Positions 13,006 to 26,644 of a stretch of DNA of 64,000 nt are shown here, piece by piece. Source of the stretch: Callipepla californica brunnescens (lineage: Eukaryota > Chordata > Aves > Galliformes > Odontophoridae). Below the pieces are notes generated by a model. The model did no database searches. It was not told where the DNA came from and saw only the letters and a list, made by a program, of their open reading frames with translations. Numbering within the stretch: the first letter of the stretch is position 1; every line of letters starts with the position of its first letter. Both the position numbers and the translations under genes were made by a program. The stretch spans positions 21,948,437-22,012,436 of the forward strand of contig JALIRH010000002.1 of assembly GCA_023055505.1 (NCBI GenBank), written 5' to 3'.

Positions 13006-14845
13006 CCCATCTCCACAGTAAATCCCTGTTGTTTTGTTGAACTTCTTTGATTATACTACTTTTGCTATACGCTTATACTGCAGTTGTTTAATTTTATAAG
13101 ATGAAGGCTCCTAGTTTGCTCTTCTTATGAGTTCATCAACAATATCACCATTTCACTCAGTGGAGTCACTAAGATTTTATTTTTTTTTATAGGTGCAAAT
13201 GAGAGTGAAATTTGACACAGTGTTTCCAGTCAGTGAGCGGCATTTCAGTGTGGTGTTATTTCAAGCACTTGCAGTTCCTGGAAGGTATCTGGTGTCTTCA
13301 GGAATCTTGCAGTGATGCATATTTGTGTTTGTACTTTAACTCCGAGCTGCTTCGTCCATTCAGTGGATTCATTTTTGCAGTCAGAAACCATCTTAAAGCA
13401 ACCTCTTTGCATTCTCTTGAAAAGATGTAAAAAATTTGCTGCAGACACATAAGCACATATATATTGCATTCAAAAGCAGAGTGGTTTAACAGTTTTAGAA
13501 ATTCTCGTTCCAGACTTGGAAAATCTTAGCTCATATTCATGAAGGTTAGACTTCAAAGTGCTCGTATGTGAATGTGAATCTGTAAATCTAACTGAGACAC
13601 GCATTTAAATAAAAAAGTTTCAGACATCGTTTTTCGATGTGTACAGCATTTATGTATGCATTCTCTACATTTGGTGCATGTGCTTATATTTCTATGTAAT
13701 AATATGACAGTATAAATGCAAGGAGAGTTGAGCAATGAACTGCAAATCTGATTTCCTCTCATTTCATCTTTAGGCAGCAGTGCAGAAGGTATAGGAATGA
13801 AATGGTGAGTGCTTGCTTCCACAGATGCTCTTGCTAGATGTCTTAGGTGAACATAATGCATAGTAGTTGTAACTGCATGTCTTCAGTTACGACACCACAA
13901 GTTGTGCAGATAGGTTTTGCCCAGCCACTATCCCACAATGGAGGGACCATTAAATCTCTTGCTGCTCTGTCTGAACTAACAGAAATGAAGGCAGCAAGGG
14001 GGTTGGTGAGCTTTACAGGGAGCACTGCATGGAGAGGACATAGGTAAAATCGCCTTGGTTCAATTCTGTTCCTTTCAAGAGGTTTGTCTGGAGGGGCTGT
14101 TGTACTAAGTGCTTTGGGATGTGAGCGTGTGCTCTCTGTTGCTCAGCAGGTATCACACCTATTTATGACCATAAAAAAAATGCACTAGGTGTCGGTGTTC
14201 TGTAAGCATGACTACAGAATACTCATCTGGCTTCTACTGGATGAATTTGTAATGATTTTTTACATATTGGTGGTGTTTGTCAAGTGTTCCATTAATTGCT
14301 TGTTGATATGGATTTGTGTAGCTTATTTCTATTAAAATATTGTTTCAGTAGGAGCTTTTGCTTCTATTATGCCTTCTATTGACAGAAAGAAATTGGGAAC
14401 TAGCTTCATTTCAGTTTATAAGGTCTTGAACTACTTATGGTGTTGCTTGCTCTACATATAACTTCAAGGATTTGAGTGTTGGATGGGAAATGAGATAGCA
14501 AGGCAGCAGGAGAATCATCTAAGTGATCTCAAACTGCTCAAATGAAAATATAAAAAGGCATTTGCTTGATTTGAGTTAGAGATACAGAAATTGCAACTGT
14601 CTTTTACTTGATGGTAAAGGCTGATAAAAAATAAGTGCTACTGAAAATATTCACACATTCAAAGTTATTTTGAGATATTTCAATTGTATAGCAGTTGGAT
14701 CAGTACAGCAAAGCACCATGAAGTGAACAAAGAGCTATACAATGAGAAGTGCAATGTAGGAAATCAAATCCTTTGCTCTGAGTGCTCTGATTGCAATTAA
14801 TAAATTTACAGATAATATATAGGGCAAGTCACTAATCTGTTGTTT

Positions 14846-14869
14846 AATCTCTGAAATAATCTCTGAAAT
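14846..14869. repeat. Perfect 12-bp tandem duplication
   Basis: The unit AATCTCTGAAAT occurs twice with no gap and no mismatch in intron A. It is a simple local duplication. Confidence 0.9.
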
Positions 14870-15030
14870 ATTTAGCCTGAAATCTTGTACTTGTAATCAA
14901 TTTTCCCAGCTACATAAATAACCTATTGACCATAGGACCAACTGGATGTATTTTGCTCTGCAAAGCTACTGATGCTCTTCTAAAATAACTCATGTATCAA
15001 ATAATATTTTCAAAAGTATTGATTGCTTGT

Positions 15031-15262
15031 TCACAGAATCAGAGAATCTTAGAACCATTTGAATTGGAAGGGACTATTAAAGGTCATCTAGTCCAGCTCC
15101 CCTGCAGTGAGCAGAGACACCTATGTCTAGATCAGGTTGCTCAGAGCCCCATCTAGCCTGATGTCTGCAGGGACGGAGTGCCCACTTCGTTTCTGGGCAA
15201 CCCATTCCAGTGCCTCACCACCCTAATTGTAAAAAAACTTCTTCCTTACATCCAGTCTGATG
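15031..15262 (-). mobile_element. Short CR1 LINE 3' end
   Basis: 'tcacagaatcagagaatcttagaacc' followed by 'ggtcatctagtccagctcccctgcagtgagcagagacacc', then 'agatcaggttgctcagagccccatc' and 'cttcttccttacatccagtctga'. Only about 230 bases of the minus-oriented element remain. Confidence 0.9.
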
Positions 15263-15965
15263 CTGTTACATAGGGAAAGTTAAAAGAAGTCTGCCTTTTC
15301 CTTAGCTTACCTTCTGTCTTTGTTACAATGTCTGAATTGGTGCTAAAAGATTTGTAGCAGTACTGATACCCTCATTTGTGACTTGATTTTTCATTTAAAA
15401 GTAACAGTGAATTTAGAATGCATGTTTTGTTTTTTAGAATTTATTTTCCATATATTTTAAACAAATGCCTGTGGGCTGTCATGTTCGTCAGAATTGGGGT
15501 TTGCATGATCTAGGGGGTAATAGGTAATGGGACGTGACACAGCTTATCACTAAATCACTTGCTCAGGTTCAGCCTAGGTGATAGTCATGGGAAGATGGTA
15601 ACTGCCTGGCAGATGTTGGGTGGCATTTATGATGCGATGTTTGTGCATTCATTTCCTAGTGGAGAAGTGTTGAAAAACATCATTATTTGTTGGCAGTCAA
15701 AACAGCGAGGAGTTGGATAATGAACTAGCATATGGAGGGAAACAGTGTATCTCTGCATTAGGCATGGTCCCTTCAGCTCAAGGTTATGGCATAGTGATGA
15801 GAGAGCGACCTAGATTCACTGTAGCTCTTGCAAGTATTCAAGTGTGTGTCAAATCTCTCAGCTTTGGACCCTTTGAACATTTTGCATGGGCTGGACTGTC
15901 TCTTGGCAGTGCTAACTGCAGAGAAGAGCAGTGTAGCTGATTAAAGGACTAGAAAACACATGCTG

Positions 15966-16364
15966 TGTGGAGTGGCTGAGGGAACTGGTGCTGTTCAGTC
16001 TGGAAAAGAGGAGGCCAAGGTGAGATCTATTGGCTCTCCACAGTTACCTGAAAGGAGATTGCAACAAGGAGAATGCTGGTCTATTTTCTCAGGTAACAAG
16101 AGATAGGACTAGAGGAGATAGTCTCAAGATGCACCAGGAGAGGTTTAGATTGGTTATCAGGAAGGATTTCTTCACTGACAAGGTTGTTAGCCATTGGAAC
16201 AGGCTGTCTGTCATGGAGTTTCCATCACTGGAGATATTTAACAGATGTGGACTTGGCATTGAGGGGCATGATTTAGTGGTGGGACTCAGCAGATCTGGTT
16301 GATTATAGGACTTAGTGATCTTGAAGGTGTTTTCCAACCTTAATGATCCTGTGATTCTGTGATT
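15966..16364 (+). mobile_element. CR1 LINE 3' fragment
   Basis: Forward orientation. It runs from 'ggagtggctgagggaactgg' through 'aggtttagattggttatcaggaaggatttcttcac', 'gttagccattggaacaggctg' and 'ggcatgatttagtggtgg' to 'tttccaaccttaatgatcctgtgattctgtgatt'. A + strand frame (16030-16302) still shows the RFRLVIRKDFFTDKVVSHWNRL region of the CR1 ORF2 end. It is 5'-truncated. Confidence 0.93.
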
Positions 16365-18142
16365 TTAATTAACTGGGATGTGATGCTCTGAATTGTGGCC
16401 ATACATCTCCTTTTTTGAGGTTGGCTGGTCCCAAGCCAGTTCAGAGAATAGGCAGAACATGTAGACCTTGCCTAAGGAACCTTCAGCTGATATCACTGTA
16501 GATAGAGATGGAGGAAGTTTTAAGTTAAGGTAGAATGCAAATGTGTCCTCCTATGAGTTTTTGGGTTATTGATTGTAGAATTGTAAGAATCATCTCTGTG
16601 GACTTCTGTTCTAACAGGTGAAAAGCCTAAGTTTGGGCTGGTGATCTGTGTCTGTATTTACAAGTTAAACAAACCTGGGACTGCTATCTGTCACAGTGGC
16701 CAACTGGCATCAAACACCCCTGACCATACTGTTAAACTGTTTTATCCCTAAAATAGAATGGCAGTATGCAGGGTGCTTCCTGGAAGTTGCTCCAGGCCCA
16801 TGTTGACTCTTGAGCCATGTACAGGAATTGCTTGGGAGCTATTTCCTTGGGTACAAACTGCACCATGGGCTGTCCTAGCAATTTGGTAGTACAGGCAATT
16901 GAATTCCAACTCCTGCTGGAATTATATAATATATCAGTACACCTGCAAACAGATAGCCAGAGGGTACAGTTTGACACTACAGAGTGACCTTTAGTAGCCT
17001 CTACCTAAGGTGCAGGTTGTTCCTGTTCCCATGTCGTGCTTTATACTATACCATCATTTGTGATGGTGCAGCTGTTTGAGTGCAGTTTTGACCCAGCTCA
17101 AAGAAAAAGATGTGCTGGACAGTTTTTCAGTTGAATCAATTCCCTGATCGGCTTTGTCATCTGGCTGCGTGCAGCTAAGCTCATATGCATTGAAGAGCAG
17201 GATGGCATACTGAAGGGATTGAGCCACGTGCCAAAACTCTGGCCAACAAGTGCCATAAGCCAGTATTGCTGTTGAACATACTTTAAAGCCAAGGCTACAG
17301 CTCGAATCAGTCTAGAGGGAGCCTTTATTCCATCTAAAATGCAGATTGAACAGATCAGGAAGCAGTGTAAGAAAAATTTCCTCGGTGTTCTTGGAATCAC
17401 TTTTGATTTCAATCTGATGATGTCTGTAGGTTAGATGTTGATTAATTATATTATGAATAATAAATACTATCATTTTAGTCTGTCTGTTTTTTGAGGTATT
17501 TCACACTGAGTGCAGTGATATTGTCTTTCATAGATGTGAAAGGCACACCACCAGACCTAAATACGGTTCTTTTTTGGCATGGCCTTTTTCATAATGTTCA
17601 GGTATAGTACAGATTGAAAAGAAACAGAATGAAATGACTGGTGAGATTATCTCTGAAGAAATACTTTTTTAGAAAAGCTAAACTACAGTCATATGTGTCT
17701 TTTCTGGAATAGATGGGAACAGTGAAAACTAGAATGAAGTGTACAGGGAGAAACATTGAATAAATTGCAGATCAAATAGAACTGGAGTTACAGTCCTTAA
17801 CATACTTCATAGTGTGAAGTGTCTCAGAAATTCAACCTGTTAAGTACAATACCAGATGGAAATAATTGGTAGAAGTACAAGAAAATCAGACTCCTGTCTG
17901 CAGCAGAGGAGGCTCTATGTATCTTGATAGGGAGCTTGGAAAGCCACAGACCACGTAGCATATATTATGTGGAAAATTTCTTGCCCAAATAGCTTAATGG
18001 AAAAAGCAAATTTGACCTGTTGTGTTTCTTTAGAGAAAGCTATCAAATTCTAATGAATAATCATCATGAAAGGATCAGAAAGGGAAGTGATTTTATGTTC
18101 TCCTCAGAGAGGGAGAATAAAATGTTTGACTGTGGACAAAGG

Positions 18143-18187
18143 CAGAAAAAAAAACCAAAAAAAAAAAAAAAAAAACCAAAAAAAAAC
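18143..18187. repeat. A-rich tract
   Basis: Runs of A separated only by CC pairs, about 45 bases, in intron A. It could be a slipped poly(A), but no element is seen upstream of it. Confidence 0.9.
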
Positions 18188-18540
18188 CTGTTTGTGAAGA
18201 ATCATCTTCCCGTTTTGCTTTATCCAAATACTTTTAAGCAATTTTTTAAATGAAAGAAAAACACTTCCAGAAGTCAAGAGGCTATGGCTAGTAGGTTGGA
18301 TTTTGCTGTGGTGGAAGTTTTGACCAGACACTGAACTACTGAACTGAGCAAACTTGTTTCAGGTGTTCCTCCTTGTAAGTAAGAGGAAAATCCAGTCCAT
18401 GCATGTGAAGATACTGGGAAGGCTTGTTATGTTGCTTGGCAATTTGTTTATTTACTGTCTGTTGTCACCATAGTGTCAAAAAGCTGTGCATGCTGATAAC
18501 TTGGTAATAATTTGGGAACAGTTTCTTGATGAAGGAAGCT

Positions 18541-18712
18541 AAACACTGGTAGAGGTCGACCAGACATGTTGTGGAATTTCCATCTCTGGAGATTTTTCAG
18601 CACATACGAAGGCCTTATCCACATGAACTAACTTTGAAATTAGCCTGACTTTAAACAGTTGGCTATAGCAGAGGTCCTTTCCAACCTGAATTATTCTGAC
18701 ATTCTTTGTGAC
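18541..18712 (+). mobile_element. Degraded CR1 LINE 3' end
   Basis: 'gttgtggaatttccatctctggagatttttcag' and 'agaggtcctttccaacctgaattattctgacattctttgtga' match the CR1 end in order, with heavy divergence between them. Forward orientation, old copy. Confidence 0.7.
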
Positions 18713-21700
18713 TATTCTTGTTTGCTTCTAAAACACAGGGACTGTTTACTTAGAATGGTGCAGGTATAAATTCATAGCACAGAAAAGGTTCTCAGAGCTG
18801 CCTGCCACCCTCCCTTGCTAGAGCAGATAAAGAAATAGAATGATCGTGATATGGCATGTGTCAGACTTTGCTTTTTGGGGATGACAGGATTGACTGTATC
18901 AATATCTTAAGTCATGGCTTTGCTTTGATGACCACCTTATTACCAATGCTGTGAGCTCATCAGCCGGAAATCTTAGAGGAAAGGTCTCTTTGTTTCCAGT
19001 GATCATTCAAAGTATAGTCTTGAAGCACATGTGTTTTATCCTTGTGTTTATTTAAAGTAAACAAAAGAAATATTGAAGCTATTGGATAGGGCACTGGCGG
19101 TGATGCACTTGAAGTATTGAACAGTGCTTTGCTCATCTGTGTTGAATTGAAAGATGGATTGAAAGAAAGAGAAGTGCTGAAAGAGACCAAGAAAATAAAA
19201 ACAATTTTTAAGTTAACATGCTTAGCCTAGCCAAACACAAGCTAAAACAAATATGATTGCTTGCAGTGAATGCTTTGGGAGTAAATGCTAGGAAAAGACA
19301 AGTCTGTATTCACCCAGTCTATAAATGAATATACATTTCCCATAAAGAAACACAGCTAGAAATCAGAAGACAATTTCTTCCGAATAGAAGACTGAAGTTC
19401 TTGATTGATGTCCTACTTGTAGTGCTAAAGACAAAAGAACAACCAAACAAAAGCTCTAGATTTTTTTTCTAACTGATTGTCTCCTGTGATCAGTTTGGAA
19501 CAAAACTGAATGATATGAGTACTTTCAGTAACAGAGTACTGGATTTCAGTAGTTCACTAAGTCCCTTCCAGTTATATGTTCCATATGGACAAAGTTTTAC
19601 TGTGAAGTGGAGCAGCTTTCTGGGATATTTATAGCCTGAAAATGCATTTGGAAGGATTACCATAACTTTCTGCCTGTAGTTTTACTTGCGGAAAAATTAA
19701 TACTGGTTATTTTAACCAAAATTAAAATTTCTGCAAAGATAATCTTGAATTTCACAAGCTTTTTTCTTCTTGTTGAAGTGAATATGAAATTTATGCTGAA
19801 AATCTGGGATAGAAAAAGAGAAATGAGAGAAAAGGACACATTTCTGTAGTACTGTTACCATTTATTTTTTAGTGCTTGAACTCTCAACATAATGTGGTGA
19901 AACTATCAAAGCATTTCCACAGCATCATCTTTACTGATTGTTATTTGTTTGTTGTTTGTTTATTGATAGCTGTTGTGTACATTTGCTGTTGCTGCTTTTT
20001 TTGTACTTTATTTTATAGCAGGACAGTACTGAGAGAGAGACTGAGTCTATTAGTCATTACAGTATGCAGTTACTTGGGAGGTCCCAAGATACATCTTTGA
20101 CTAGACTTTCGTATGTTACCTCTTGGCCCTAGCCATTGTGTCATGTCCCACTGGCAGGAATAGGATGTGACTCAGGCACTCTTGTCATCACAAAATGTCA
20201 ATGGGAGGCAAAAAATGGTTTATACCAAATACTTATAGCAAGTAGCTCATCTCCAAGGGGACAGAAGAGAGAAGCACATAGTATTTGTGAGTTGTTAAAG
20301 AAGCTGAGATATTTTTTCTTTCAGTGAGTAAATAGGAAAGAGTCTGAAGATTGTAGAATGAGGGCGTGGTAATACAAAAGCATTCATTCATTGCATACAT
20401 TATTGACTAAAGTCCTTTTTTAGGTAGAGTTTTCCTTCTGAACTAAAATCCTCTATTTATTTATTGAACAGCGTATGCGAAATCGGCTGTTTCCCAAGAA
20501 TAATTTTAACCTAGTTAATCACACTTTAAATGAAGTTGATGTGGGTGTGCAGCACTAAATGTTGCTGAAACATTCAGCATAAAATTACTCTGATCATGGA
20601 ACTACACACCGGTAACAGGAAACACTGCAAAACTTCACTCCCAGTATATCTAGAGTAGGTGGATATTACTGACTGAAACAGATTATAGTTGGGTAAATCC
20701 CTGGAGTAGAGAGATTAAGGTGTGTGTATTTGCTTGAACTGTTGGTCACTAGCATATCATCTAGGGCTGCTCTTTGATTGAGGAAGGGGCTGCTAGCCTC
20801 AGAATAGTGAGACAAGGTTATTGCCATGTTTTACTTTGTGAAATCTCTGCACTTCTACTACCGAAGAATAAGGAAAACTAATCTAGTATGTAAATATCTT
20901 GTCCAAGGTGACACACAAAACACGTGGCTGAGAGAGGTAGAGATGTTCTGGTCCTCATCTATTATCCTAACCATAAATACATTTGTCATCTTCCATTGGT
21001 CCTTTGCCTCATTTACTGCACATCACATGACTTGATCAATGAGTCTTATCATTCATATTTACTTAGCTAACAAGAGAGGAAGGGGCTTCTGAACAGCATA
21101 CATGATCATAAAATGGAATTCTGTGTTCTGTTTTATGTTAAGAGCAGACAACTTAATGTTTATTGCTTGACTTTTCAGTGCCTGCTCTTGCACTTGTTAG
21201 TATACATCTATTTTAAAAATACAGTTAGGTGGGTAGCTAAGGAATTTGTCTGTGTTATTCCTCCGGGAAAAACAAAACAATAGAAAATAAAATACATGAC
21301 TGAGTGAATTGTCAGTGAATCCTTTTGCCACATTCTGTAGCCTTTTCATAGCAGTTAGAACATGATCATAAAATTAGCACTATTTCTGACAAGCCTTTGG
21401 ATTTTGCACCAAGAGAGCTAGGAGATAATTCAATGAAAATCTCCATTTCATGTGTGTATGAGTCAAATGTTAGTTGCAGTAATTTTAATAATCTACTGGC
21501 TTTAATTCGGCATATGCAAAATCCTTTTGCTAAATTCTTACAGCCTGGCATAATCAGAACCACTGCCTTTTCCCTCGGCCTAGGAAAAGCATGTCTGTCA
21601 TAAGGATTGCATTGTTACTGAAAGTGAAGTTGTGTCTCTTTTCTTCTGAGGAACTGAACTGTTCAGAAACAGGCCATGGAGAGGGTGTGTGGCTTTGTTT

Positions 21701-24320
21701 TCTTCTGTGTATCTGTATCTATCTGTCTGTGAAACAAGACATTCACAAAAACAATTCACTGAGTGTGAGACAAACCTCTAAACTGCGAGGAACTGAAAAA
21801 TGACTATGAAAAAAAAATGCATTGACTGTTTCTCACTCTGCATACTATGTATAATAAATGTGTCCCTACTGGTATGCTTAAAGAATCAATCAGAGGGAGG
21901 AATGTTAATAAAGAACTGTTCTGGTTCTTTACAAATAACCTCTTTCATCTGTCTTGAGCAATGCCTTGTCCTCTCTGTTGGGAGCACCCTGTCATGGGAA
22001 GTGGAGGAGTCTCTGCTGGTGCTGCATGTCAGGACTAACCCTGAAAAGACAGATGAATAGAGTTGCTGGGTGGTAGGTAACGATGCTGCCATGAAATCCT
22101 GCATCCTGTGTCACCCACTAGTCGGGGTGACTCTACATGAAGGGTCTTATTCAGCAAAGAAAGAGGGAGGGTTGGTTATTTAGGACCTTTGTGATCAGAC
22201 CAGTGTCAATATTAAGAGTTTGAGAGGAAGCAAGCATAGCTAAAAGTTAATTTTCTCTTCAATTTAGAGTATTTTTGTATGCTTTTAATTCCAGAAACTG
22301 AAATTACTTTGTGCATGGGTTTATAAATATTTATCATGCATTCTTAATGAATAAGAAATTGACATTAAGGGTCAGTAGAAGATTTGGTTCCTTTTTCAGG
22401 TACATTTTAATTGTTTCTCATTATATTTGTAAATGTAATTTTAAAATATTTTAAATTAATACAGGCCATCAGAGAATCATCTCTAATAGATCACACTCGT
22501 AAGTGCTTTTCACTTCTATTACACTACTACATCAGAATCTCAGACATTTGATGAGTACCAAAGTTTTGCAAGGGAAAGAGATTTCCCAGGGTTATACAAT
22601 AATTTTATGGAAGATCCATAAGTAGAAAGCAGCTTTATCTGCTCTAACACAATAGTATGTTGTTTCCCTCAGCATTCATTGCAGCTTTTATGTTTCCTAC
22701 AAAGGGCAACGTATTAAAGATCTTCCTATGGAATCAAATTTTTGAAAAATACGATGCTTTAGTTCTTTGAATAAAGTGACCTAACACATGCCTTTCACTA
22801 TTTAAATTGTTCATAGTGTAGTCAAGTTCAAAGTAAAACTATTGTTGAAACAGACAGACTAGACTCATAAAAAAATCCACAGAGGGCTGATTCTGGTGAT
22901 AATGATGCAAAGAAATCAAAAGGTCTCAGATAAACTCTATACCATCACTCTGATGGCAGAATGATTGGAAAAATTACAGCATTTCAGTTAATTGACAATT
23001 TTTTATGACTGAAGAGAAGGTGTGAAGTAAAATCTATCTGTTTCGTAAATAGAGGAGTGCAGTATTTGTGAACAGATAGAAGATATAGAAGATACTCTCC
23101 TATAAGACAGGAATAAGATGCCATTGTTTTACGTGTTTTAATACACTGAACACTCACCTGTAGTTCCTCTTCCACAAGCCTTCATGAAGGGAAATGAAGA
23201 GGTTGGAATAGTCTGGAAAAATAAATATAAAAGTCTCTACCATTTCTGTATTAGCAAACATTAGTATATTGACGCAAAGATGGATCTCATCACTGTCTGT
23301 AGCCCAGTTTGGCTTTGGAACGTAAAACTGTGCCTCCTAATATGCCTTCAAGACATTATTACACCTTTAGTTCTGAAGTCCATAAACCATTACTTTGGGT
23401 GCTCATAAATATGCATTTCCTTTACACTTATACGTAAGCTGCTATTGCTGTCATTCACTTATAGTTAAGACCTGTCAGGTGATATTTCTGTTGAATGGAA
23501 GAATTTTAAATTATGGGTGAACTGAAGATATGTAGTTCTTATGAGTGCTAAAATTATGAGTGAGTTGGAGAGATTATTCCTCACAAGTAATTTTAGGATC
23601 CCAGGGGATAATGGTGATGTATACAAGAGATGTTCTCTTTTCCGCTAATTCCATTAAAAGCCTCTGATTTCTGCATTGCTGGAGTGAGCTTCCAAAAACC
23701 TGCTTTTCCATCTTACATAATCACTTTCACGGTATCCTGTAACATCCACCTCTGCTAAGGCTGTCAGTGCATTGACTCCTGGAGTGACAGTGATATATAG
23801 GTCTGACAAAGCATCCTTTGCAATATGCTTCACTGAAGTGAGAACTCAAATGCTGACAGTATTACTGGAAACCTTTTACTTAGGCAGAATTAATAAATTG
23901 CAACTTGTATTTTGGGATGGTCTTGTAATATACAGCTGGTCCAGAATGATATGACTTACTAGTAAGGAATTACTGCATCTTGGCAGACAGCATCCAATTT
24001 ATTTTAAATTCTGAGGAAAGCATTATCCACTGGATAAGACAGTGGATCAGGAGTTAAGACATTCTTCTGGTGCCTGATCTCGTGCAAGTCTCTTCATACA
24101 GATGCTTTTCGTTCCTTTCTCCTTTCTGTCCCTTTATAGACTGGGTCGTTGTCCTTGGGGTGTGATCTATTTGAGTATGTGTAGAATGTCTCTTTCTGAC
24201 CTTGCAGCTTCTCCTCTCTTACATAAAATCCATGAATCTCGAACTAAATCTCTAAATTTAATCCATTACCCACAAGTTCTACCTCCAAATCCAGGTATTG
24301 TTTGGTTCAGAAATGGGAAG

Positions 24321-24365
24321 CTTTCCTTTAGCAAGGAAAGGTTAACTCACTAGTGGTGAGTTAAC
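24321..24365. repeat. Two adjoining perfect inverted repeats
   Basis: 24321-24340 reads CTTTCCTT-TAGC-AAGGAAAG (8-bp arms, 4-base loop). It is followed without a gap by 24341-24365, GTTAACTCAC-TAGTG-GTGAGTTAAC (10-bp arms, 5-base loop). Both arm pairs are exact. Function unknown; see findings. Confidence 0.95.
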
Positions 24366-25561
24366 AGTGAGTCAGTCTGAAGCAAAGAACGCTTTTAATC
24401 TCGGCAACCAGGGTACAGGCTAAGTTTAAAAGAGATTTCCACCAAACAGGGATTAGAGAGAAGCTTCTCCCTAGCTGCACAGTCTCCGAGTCTCTGTTCC
24501 TGGCCATGTGACTTTATTTACAAAGTTCTTGTTCACCACAATACTTTTTTGTCTTATCATAAAATCAGAAATATGATTGAATGATGGCTTAATGTATTAA
24601 TACTGCTCAAGTACTGTATGCGAGAAACTAGAACTAAATTAGGAAAGGGTGCAACTGTGATATCTTCAGTAGATTCCTATACTCTTTATCATATGATGTG
24701 ATATGTTCCACAAGTTTCTAGCTTTTCTGTGCCACTCCAAGCCATTTCTGTTCCAGCTGGGGAAAAGGAAGCTGTCAGTGACGGATTACATCCTTCCTGT
24801 TCTTGACAGCCATCCCCATCCCTCCTGTAAGCAATGTCCTGCAGCAGAATGGCTAGGGATGTCTGTGGCTCCTATGAGAGTGCTTGTAAAAGAGGCAAGG
24901 GCACAGGGTGAAATGGTGACTCCAGATCTACTTAGTGCCCAGTCTCACTGTGATGTCCCCCAGGGACAGACCACAGTCCACTGGTAAGCTTGGACGCATC
25001 AGATAGTGAGGAGTTAACTAGCAGGAGAGAAAAACACTGCTGACCTTTTGAAGCACTGCTGACCCTTTGTGTGAAAGGTTTTATGTTACAGTGTGTGGTG
25101 ATGTCACAGTGCTTATTCAGCAACCGCTCTAGTAAGCGATTCAGTGATGCTGTCTGGCAGTAGCATGATATGGAGTAAATTTCAAATTACTGGTATTGAA
25201 AACAACTTTTAGGCAGTGGTTCTTTTGATCCTGGCAGCATGTTCCAAGATAAAGCTTACTGCCAGAGTTATTAGCTGAGTTTCTTTCTGGTTCAGAGTGT
25301 TAAACCCAGCTTTCTTCAGTGGGGAAAGACGAAATGGGGTATTGCTTTCCATTGAATTAGGATCTCAGAATCATTAACATGTGTCTTTTTTTTTGTTTTG
25401 CTTTTTTTTTTTTGGAGGTGGTGGTGGGAAATCCCCAATAGGGAATCTTTAACTTTTCCTGTGACCTCAATCATTCCTGTTCAATGTAAGGTCAAAATAA
25501 TGTAACTTTATGTAAGACAGTGGGTGAAATCTCTGGCTTTGTAGTTGTCTGGGGTGTGTTA

Positions 25562-26143
25562 CAAAGAGCGTGGCGAGCGGGTCAAAGGAGGTGATCCTCC
25601 TCCTCTACTCTGCCCTGGTGAGACCTCACCTGGAGTACTGTGTCCAGTTCTGGGCTCCCCAGTACAAAAAAGACAGGGATCTCCTTGAAAGAGTCCATCG
25701 AAGGACCACAAAGATGATAAAGGGCGTGGAACACCTCCTTTATAGGAAAGGCTGAGAGACCTGGGTCTGTTCAGCCGTGAAAAAAGAAGACTCAGAGGGG
25801 ATTTGATCCACGTCTGTAAACATCTAAGGAGCGGGAGGCAAAGGGGCAAGGCTGGACTCTTCTCTGGACTCTTCTCAGCACTGTGTGGTGATAGGACGAA
25901 GGGAAATGGCCACAAACTGAAGCATAGGAAGTTCTGCACAAATGTGTGTGGGAACTTCTTCACAGTGCAGTGATGGAGCGCTGGCACAGCTGCACAGAGA
26001 GGTGGTGGAGTCTCTTTCTCTGGAGACGTTCCAGACCTGCCTGGACGCCTACATGTGCAACCTGGGCTAGGGAGCTGCTCTGGCAGGGGGCTGGACTCCA
26101 AGGTCTCTAGAGGTCCCTTCCAACCCCTACAGTTCTGTGATTT
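25562..26143 (+). mobile_element. CR1 LINE 3' fragment, fairly well preserved
   Basis: Forward copy of about 0.58 kb from 'caaagagcgtggcgagcgggtcaaaggaggtgat' to 'aggtcccttccaacccctacagttctgtga'. The frame at 25570-25755 reads the CR1 ORF2 end ([20 protein letters not shown], then RTTKMIKG). A small duplication, 'ctggactcttct' twice, sits near 25854-25878. The retained CpGs at the left end suggest a younger copy than most in this intron. Confidence 0.94.
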
Positions 26144-26644
26144 TCTTATCGTGGGAGTAAGAACAGAGAAGATGTTTTGTGGAGCATCTGTAACATGGGT
26201 ATGTATTACTGTGGGCAGCTGAACTGAGTGACTTAATCATCAGCCTCTATATTTTCCTTTATTATCTTTAAGTGCTCTCAGTGGATAACTGCTAGTAGTA
26301 GTTTTCCACCCTCCTGCCTATGGTAGGCTATCATTTACAGGAGCTAACCTCTAGAAATTATGCAGCCAACATCACAATAACAGTCAAACAGATGGGACAT
26401 ATAATATTCATAAATTATTTAATTCAGTTCCCTCATCTTTCACACCCTTCAGGACAGGGACACATAGTGTCATGTAAGCACCTACAATGAGGAGGAAAGT
26501 AGCAGCCAATGTGGTTTGCCAGTCCAGTCTGATTTTCTTCTGTGACAGAGAAGCAAATATTACAGAAGATGAACAGGTGCCATACACTTTGACTCTTTCA
26601 AGGCTTTTTGCCCAAATATTCTGATAAATAGAGATGTGTGAATA

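Noticed and set aside
25559..26101. 180-codon minus-strand frame
   Set aside because: It is antisense to a forward CR1 copy and arises from the element's GC-richer sequence; no protein features.
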